The notes beneath the pieces were generated by a model. It had not been told where the DNA came from. It did no database searches and worked only from the letters and a program-made list of their open reading frames with translations. From Nitrospiria bacterium (GTDB lineage: Bacteria; Nitrospirota; UBA9217), in contig CAKKPG010000052.1 in NCBI GenBank assembly GCA_919901555.1, positions 10,798 through 74,797 of the forward strand: a DNA stretch of 64,000 nucleotides, written 5' to 3'. The position numbers were made by a program, and so were the translations under genes. Positions 60,666 to 64,000 of this stretch are shown here, piece by piece (the stretch's first letter is position 1; every line of letters starts with the position of its first letter).

Positions 60666-61631
60666 TTATTTCACCTTCAGTTCCTTTTTTGCCTTTTCCA
60701 AAAGGTCCAGTTTCACATAGTCCTTTGCTGCCGGCGGTTTGGCCATTTTCCCGATGCCGTATTTCACCATCATGTCCGTGGAGACCTGCACCTGCTGCAC
60801 GGTCACATCATAGGTGAAGCTTGAGTTATCGATGGCATCGTGATAATCCTCGGCAGTCAGCTGGCCTTTAAACATCTTTTCCCGGACGTATTGTTCCGCC
60901 GCCTTCGGGTTGTCGATGAAATATTTCGTGGCCTCGACAAAACATTTCATGAACCGTTTGGCAACGTCCTTCCTGGTGTTGTACATCGCCTCGGTCATGA
61001 TCAGTGTCCGCACCGGCTCCCCGATGGGCGTATCATAGGGCTTGATGATCTCCACGCCGAAGCCCTTGCTGATCGCCTGCGTGGACTGCGGCTCCGACTG
61101 GCACATGGCGTCGATATTCTTTGCCATCAGCGACTGGTTCATATCGGCATAGGCCATGTAGACGATTTGCACGTCCTTGTCCGATTTTTCCGAAAAGGTG
61201 AGATTATATTTCCCCAGTTCCGCCAGGAGGACCAGTTCCTGCGCCCCGCCGCGCGGAACGCCGACCTTTTTCCCCTTCAGGTCGGCCACCGAGTTCCACT
61301 TCACGTCGGACCGTCCGACAATGCGCGCCCCGCCTTTGGCAAACCCCGCCACGATCACAATGGGGACATTGCCGGCGCGGGCGGCAATGGCCCCATCCAC
61401 CGCGCTGGCGGCAACATCGATCTCTCCTGCAATAATTGCCGGAATAATGTCGATCCCTTTGGGGAACACGCTCTCCTTGATCTCGAGATTATATTTCGGG
61501 GCTATTTCCTTCATGTACCAGACGGCGCCGTAGTGGGCGAACTTCAAGGTCCCCAGACGGACCACATCCGCGGCAGAAGCGGAAGAAACCCCGACCATTA
61601 CCAGCAAAAAGCAAAGCAGCGTTTTTTTCAT
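60666..61631 (-). CDS. NitT/TauT-type substrate-binding protein
   Basis: 321 residues with a signal peptide MKKTLLCFLLV...ASA. The fold is the NMT1/SsuA-like type: RLGTLKFAHYGAVWYMKE, IIAGEIDVAASAVDGAIAA. Start at 61631 (AAGGAGGAACGTA then ATG); the frame to 61733 has no ribosome site. First gene of the transporter operon. CFVEATKYF contains one Cys. The ligand is unknown. Confidence 0.9.
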   Translation of the reverse strand: MKKTLLCFLLVMVGVSSASAADVVRLGTLKFAHYGAVWYMKEIAPKYNLEIKESVFPKGIDIIPAIIAGEIDVAASAVDGAIAARAGNVPIVIVAGFAKGGARIVGRSDVKWNSVADLKGKKVGVPRGGAQELVLLAELGKYNLTFSEKSDKDVQIVYMAYADMNQSLMAKNIDAMCQSEPQSTQAISKGFGVEIIKPYDTPIGEPVRTLIMTEAMYNTRKDVAKRFMKCFVEATKYFIDNPKAAEQYVREKMFKGQLTAEDYHDAIDNSSFTYDVTVQQVQVSTDMMVKYGIGKMAKPPAAKDYVKLDLLEKAKKELKVK

Positions 61632-61720
61632 TACGTTCCTCCTTGTTAATAGAATCGTTCGTAACGCGTCCCAACCCGGACAAGCCCCACTCAAGAGGGG
61701 ACAGGCCGGAACCAAAACTT

Positions 61721-61826
61721 GCCACAAAGACACGAAGGCACGAAGAGATGCCTGAGTGTTTTCGTGGTTTGATTAACTCGATAATTTTAAGGATGTTCTT
61801 TGTGTCTTGGTGCCTTCGTGGCTGAT
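61721..61826. repeat. CACGAAG dispersed repeat with inverted symmetry
   Basis: CCACAAAGACACGAAGGCAC at the left end and its near complement (GTGCCTTCGTGGC) at the right end. Confidence 0.65.
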
Positions 61827-61857
61827 TTTTGTCTCCATCTTCGAAAAGAATTTGACC

Positions 61858-62442
61858 CTAACCCACGATCAATTCATCGAGCGAGCGCTTAGGCACATGG
61901 TGGACGCCTTGAGCGTCCCTCCAATATTTGATGTCCCCTGCAGGGCAGACCGGCTCGATCACCACAGTCTCTTTGGGCCTGCCGAGAGCGATCACCAGAA
62001 GGACCTCGAAGTGATCCGGTATCGCCAGTGCCTGGCTCAGGGCCGGCTTCTGGATCGTCGCTATGATACAGCCACCCAGACCCTTCTCCGTGGCACCCAG
62101 CAGGATGCTTTGCGCCGCGATGCCGTGATCGCAGCCGAAGGACGGCTTTATTCTCTTGTCTCCCAGGAGAATAATGTACGCAGCGGGCCGCTCGCCCTCC
62201 GCAGGCCCGGGCCAATCCTTCAGATAGGCAGCCCACCCTAAGTGCGGGAAGATCAGGGCATTCCGGGAAATATCACCGGACAACATGAACTTCAACGGCT
62301 GCACATTGCCGCCGGTCGCGGAAAGCCTGGCGAGATCGACCAGTTCCTTCAGGGTCTCCACGCTCACGCTTACGTTCTGATGGAAGCGCCGGTAGCTCCT
62401 GTTTCTCAAGACAAGTTCTTTCATCAACATAGAAGACCTCAT
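61858..62442 (-). CDS. Nitroreductase-family flavoprotein
   Basis: 194 residues. RNRSYRRFHQ, ATGGNVQPLKFML, CDHGIAAQSILLGATEKGLGGC and ALGRPKE are nitroreductase features with FMN contacts. It reduces nitro groups or quinones with NAD(P)H. Start at 62442 or a Met 15 bp downstream. Upstream gap 62443-62618 shows nothing. Confidence 0.88.
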   Translation of the reverse strand: MRSSMLMKELVLRNRSYRRFHQNVSVSVETLKELVDLARLSATGGNVQPLKFMLSGDISRNALIFPHLGWAAYLKDWPGPAEGERPAAYIILLGDKRIKPSFGCDHGIAAQSILLGATEKGLGGCIIATIQKPALSQALAIPDHFEVLLVIALGRPKETVVIEPVCPAGDIKYWRDAQGVHHVPKRSLDELIVG

Positions 62443-62618
62443 CTCTGCGGCTTAATAATTGATTATACGGTTTTGGGGAGTATATCAAAATTGAAGGGAA
62501 AAGGGAATCAAAAGAAGTTCAAGAATAGTTGCAGGACAAGTAATGAAAAAACGATGAGAGAGCAGGCTACAAGTCGATCTTTCAGTCGGACCCCATACGC
62601 GGTGACCCCAGGATATGC

Positions 62619-63251
62619 TCACCGCCGGGTGACCAGCAGCGTGCGCCGGTCCCCGTTCTCCGCCGCGTGCTTCACCTGGGTCCCGCATCCCTCGCCGTAC
62701 ACCAGCTCGATCGCCTCGACAAAACCGGGGCTCAGACTGCGCGAACCCGGCGCTTTCCGGGCATTGCAGTCGAACAGAAATGCATCGTTGATCATGGCGA
62801 GGACCTCATCGCCTTCCGAGAAGTGCATGGGCCAGAGCAGGCAGACCTTCGGCTTCACCTGCTCCAGGGGCAAGCCGAGCGTCACTGCGACGGTGTGCAG
62901 GGAGCAGTGGATCCGGTGATGGGACCAGTAGGCGAAGAGGCAGAGGCCGTCCTCGGTCGTGTCGATGGAAAAAAGCCCGGGTTCCTCTTCCTCGAACACG
63001 TTGTCGTATCCCCCGACGGCCAGAAGATGGGGGCAGAGCTTGGCAGCCTCGGGCAGAACCTTGATGATCCTCTTCAGCTCCATGGTGGTAACACAGACCT
63101 CGTACGACGAGCAGCAGCACCGCTCGCCCTTGGCGCAGCCGTTGCAGCGGTTCTCGATCGACAGGAGCGACTCGACGTCGACCTCCACGCTGCTGCGCTG
63201 ATGCTGCGGCTGTCGCTTCTGACGGCGATTTTCCGGACCATATGATCGCAT
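62619..63251 (-). CDS. Cysteine-cluster protein, unknown
   Basis: 210 residues. CNGCAKGERCCCSSYEVCVT near residue 36-55 is a metal-binding cluster as in zinc/iron-chelating YkgJ-like proteins. More Cys follow (GLCLFAYW, RIHCSLHT, KVCLLWP, FDCNARK). The start is uncertain: 63251 lacks a ribosome site and just upstream lies the restriction-gene scar, so the 5' end may be damaged. Confidence 0.6.
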   Translation of the reverse strand: MRSYGPENRRQKRQPQHQRSSVEVDVESLLSIENRCNGCAKGERCCCSSYEVCVTTMELKRIIKVLPEAAKLCPHLLAVGGYDNVFEEEEPGLFSIDTTEDGLCLFAYWSHHRIHCSLHTVAVTLGLPLEQVKPKVCLLWPMHFSEGDEVLAMINDAFLFDCNARKAPGSRSLSPGFVEAIELVYGEGCGTQVKHAAENGDRRTLLVTRR

Positions 63252-63256
63252 AGGCG

Positions 63257-63535
63257 TCAAGGAGAGCTTGGGGAGGTTGTCGGAGGCTTCGAGGCTTTCG
63301 TCCTTGAGCCAGAAAATATCAAGGCTGGCTTTGTCGTGCGGCTGACAGGCTCCTGCTCCGCGCTCCGCACAAAGGAACCGCACGACCCGCAGTGGATGGT
63401 CATGGTTACGATGGTTTTCTTCCCTCCCGCCGCCCCTTTCTCCTCGCGCTCATACCGGATTCCCTGCATGGTCTGAACAGACCTGCACGCAGGACAGAAC
63501 TCTACGACAGAACAAGCATGTGATAGCATCTTCAT
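63257..63535 (-). CDS. Small two-CxxC zinc-binding protein, C-terminus likely altered
   Basis: About 92 residues: CPACRSVQTMQG and IHCGSCGSFVRSAEQEP, a zinc-ribbon pattern. GGAG precedes the ATG at 63535; a GTG at 63565 overlapping the toxin stop is an alternative. The last 25 or so residues (after SAEQEP) come from an out-of-frame reading of the scar described next, so the gene may be truncated. Confidence 0.6.
   Translation of the reverse strand: MKMLSHACSVVEFCPACRSVQTMQGIRYEREEKGAAGGKKTIVTMTIHCGSCGSFVRSAEQEPVSRTTKPALIFSGSRTKASKPPTTSPSSP
63267..63346 (-). pseudogene. Scar resembling the C-terminus of restriction methylase HsdM
   Basis: In a frame different from the zinc-protein gene it reads QPHDKASLDIFWLKDESLEA then SDNLPK, close to the conserved end of type I restriction modification subunit HsdM. 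No other part of hsdM is present. Confidence 0.6.
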
Positions 63536-63561
63536 ACAGTACTCCGCACACTGGGGCGCCG

Positions 63562-63861
63562 TCACGGCATTCTCAGGAGTCTTTCACTTCGCCAGATACG
63601 GACAATGCGCACTTTATTCTTGCCATGACGATAAACGATCCGAAAAGGCGGGTAGATGATCTCTCGCAGATGTTCGACATGTAACTCAGGCACGACGCGG
63701 CCGCTCAGCGGATGCGCGCTTAAGCGCTCGACCTTGGAAATGATCTCAGCAAGAAGCCTATTCCCCGCCTCAGGCGCCCCTTCGCCTGAGTAGTACGCCT
63801 GCATGTCCTCAAGGTCCTTGATCGCGGACGCGGCAAACGTTATCTGAGCGTTCCCGGCCAT
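63562..63861 (-). CDS. ParE/RelE-family toxin
   Basis: 99 residues: ITFAASAIKDLEDMQAYY, a helical middle and IIYPPFRIVYRHGKNKVRIVRIWRSERLLRMP, the ParE C-terminal pattern. Its start is 3 bp from the antitoxin stop. ParE toxins inhibit gyrase; RelE types cleave mRNA. Pair probably plasmid- or chromosome-stability module. Confidence 0.88.
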   Translation of the reverse strand: MAGNAQITFAASAIKDLEDMQAYYSGEGAPEAGNRLLAEIISKVERLSAHPLSGRVVPELHVEHLREIIYPPFRIVYRHGKNKVRIVRIWRSERLLRMP

Positions 63862-63864
63862 CGA

Positions 63865-64000
63865 CTACTTCAGACCAAGGCGTTTTTTTGCCTCGCTCAG
63901 TGATATCTCGCGGCCTTCTTCCAGGTCCATCAGCCCCTTCACCACTCCCTGCATAAAGGCGCGCTGTTCGGTTTCTTCCTCATAATCCTTGAGCGACTGG
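63865..64000 (-). CDS. Antitoxin of the ParE pair (partial)
   Basis: Open frame from the right edge to a TAG at 63867-63865. It ends FMQGVVKGLMDLEEGREISL then SEAKKRLGLK, typical of small antitoxins. The 5' part and DNA-binding region are outside the window. Confidence 0.8.
   Translation of the reverse strand, partial: QSLKDYEEETEQRAFMQGVVKGLMDLEEGREISLSEAKKRLGLK

Overview
The window is a GC-rich piece of a bacterial chromosome, open at both ends, from an anaerobe or facultative anaerobe that respires nitrogen oxides. I count 36 c-type heme motifs in 12 genes. A NapM-type tetraheme cytochrome with NapA, NapD, NapG and NapH, an octaheme nitrite reductase, NrfHA and two NorCB pairs are encoded within about 17 kb. 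This gene set, together with rubredoxin, HPP-CBS proteins and AmrS, suggests Nitrospirota or a former deltaproteobacterial lineage (Desulfobacterota and relatives). The sequence alone does not settle which. No rRNA, tRNA, CRISPR array or intact insertion sequence was seen.

Layout. 1-6.1 kb: a secreted M6 protease with a CFI-box tail (cut by the left edge), a lipoprotein, a small membrane protein, a cytochrome c / CopD-like / cytochrome b5-like fusion and an SGNH hydrolase. 6.2-9.0 kb: a cupin and a heme-binding sensor kinase with its response regulator. 9.2-15.5 kb: octaheme nitrite reductase then napMADGH. 15.6-26.8 kb: norC1B1, a cytochrome c'-like protein, a polyferredoxin, nrfHA, an HPP/CBS pair, a protoglobin-PsiE fusion, norB2C2 and a rubredoxin. 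26.9-32.8 kb: remnants of broken genes, then an HD-GYP regulator, a receiver and a large multi-sensor kinase. 33.2-41.5 kb: a MOSC protein and a TetR-controlled ABC-2 efflux operon with adaptor and TolC-like protein. 41.7-46.8 kb: RtcB, archease, AmrS, a double-thioredoxin protein and two triheme cytochromes. 46.9-64 kb: housekeeping and regulatory genes (NtrC-type regulator, Ppx/GppA, NFACT protein, QueE, MltD, hybrid kinase), a NitT/TauT-type transporter, a nitroreductase, and a ParE-type toxin-antitoxin pair beside a restriction-gene scar.

How it fits together. Nitrate can be reduced by NapA. Nitrite can go to ammonium through the octaheme enzyme or NrfHA, and escaping NO can be taken by the two NorCB enzymes, with the globin-PsiE protein as a possible heme sensor. 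Five genes or operons (cupin, norC1B1, polyferredoxin, CBS-HPP, MOSC) share a 16-bp palindrome, TATGAY-N4-RTCATA, whose centre lies 29.5-30.5 bp upstream of a plausible -10 box. That is the class II geometry of FNR/CRP-family activators. For two of these genes the predicted transcription start falls on or next to the ATG, suggesting leaderless mRNAs. The octaheme-nap operon instead has direct repeats of the kind bound by OmpR-type regulators, just downstream of an OmpR-type regulator gene.

The gaps are rich in repeats: a MITE with perfect 15-bp ends and an 8-bp target duplication, a second MITE-like element, AT-rich plus GGCC-palindrome modules, two near-identical inverted copies of about 145 bp, and a repeat-like insert inside a kinase ATPase domain.
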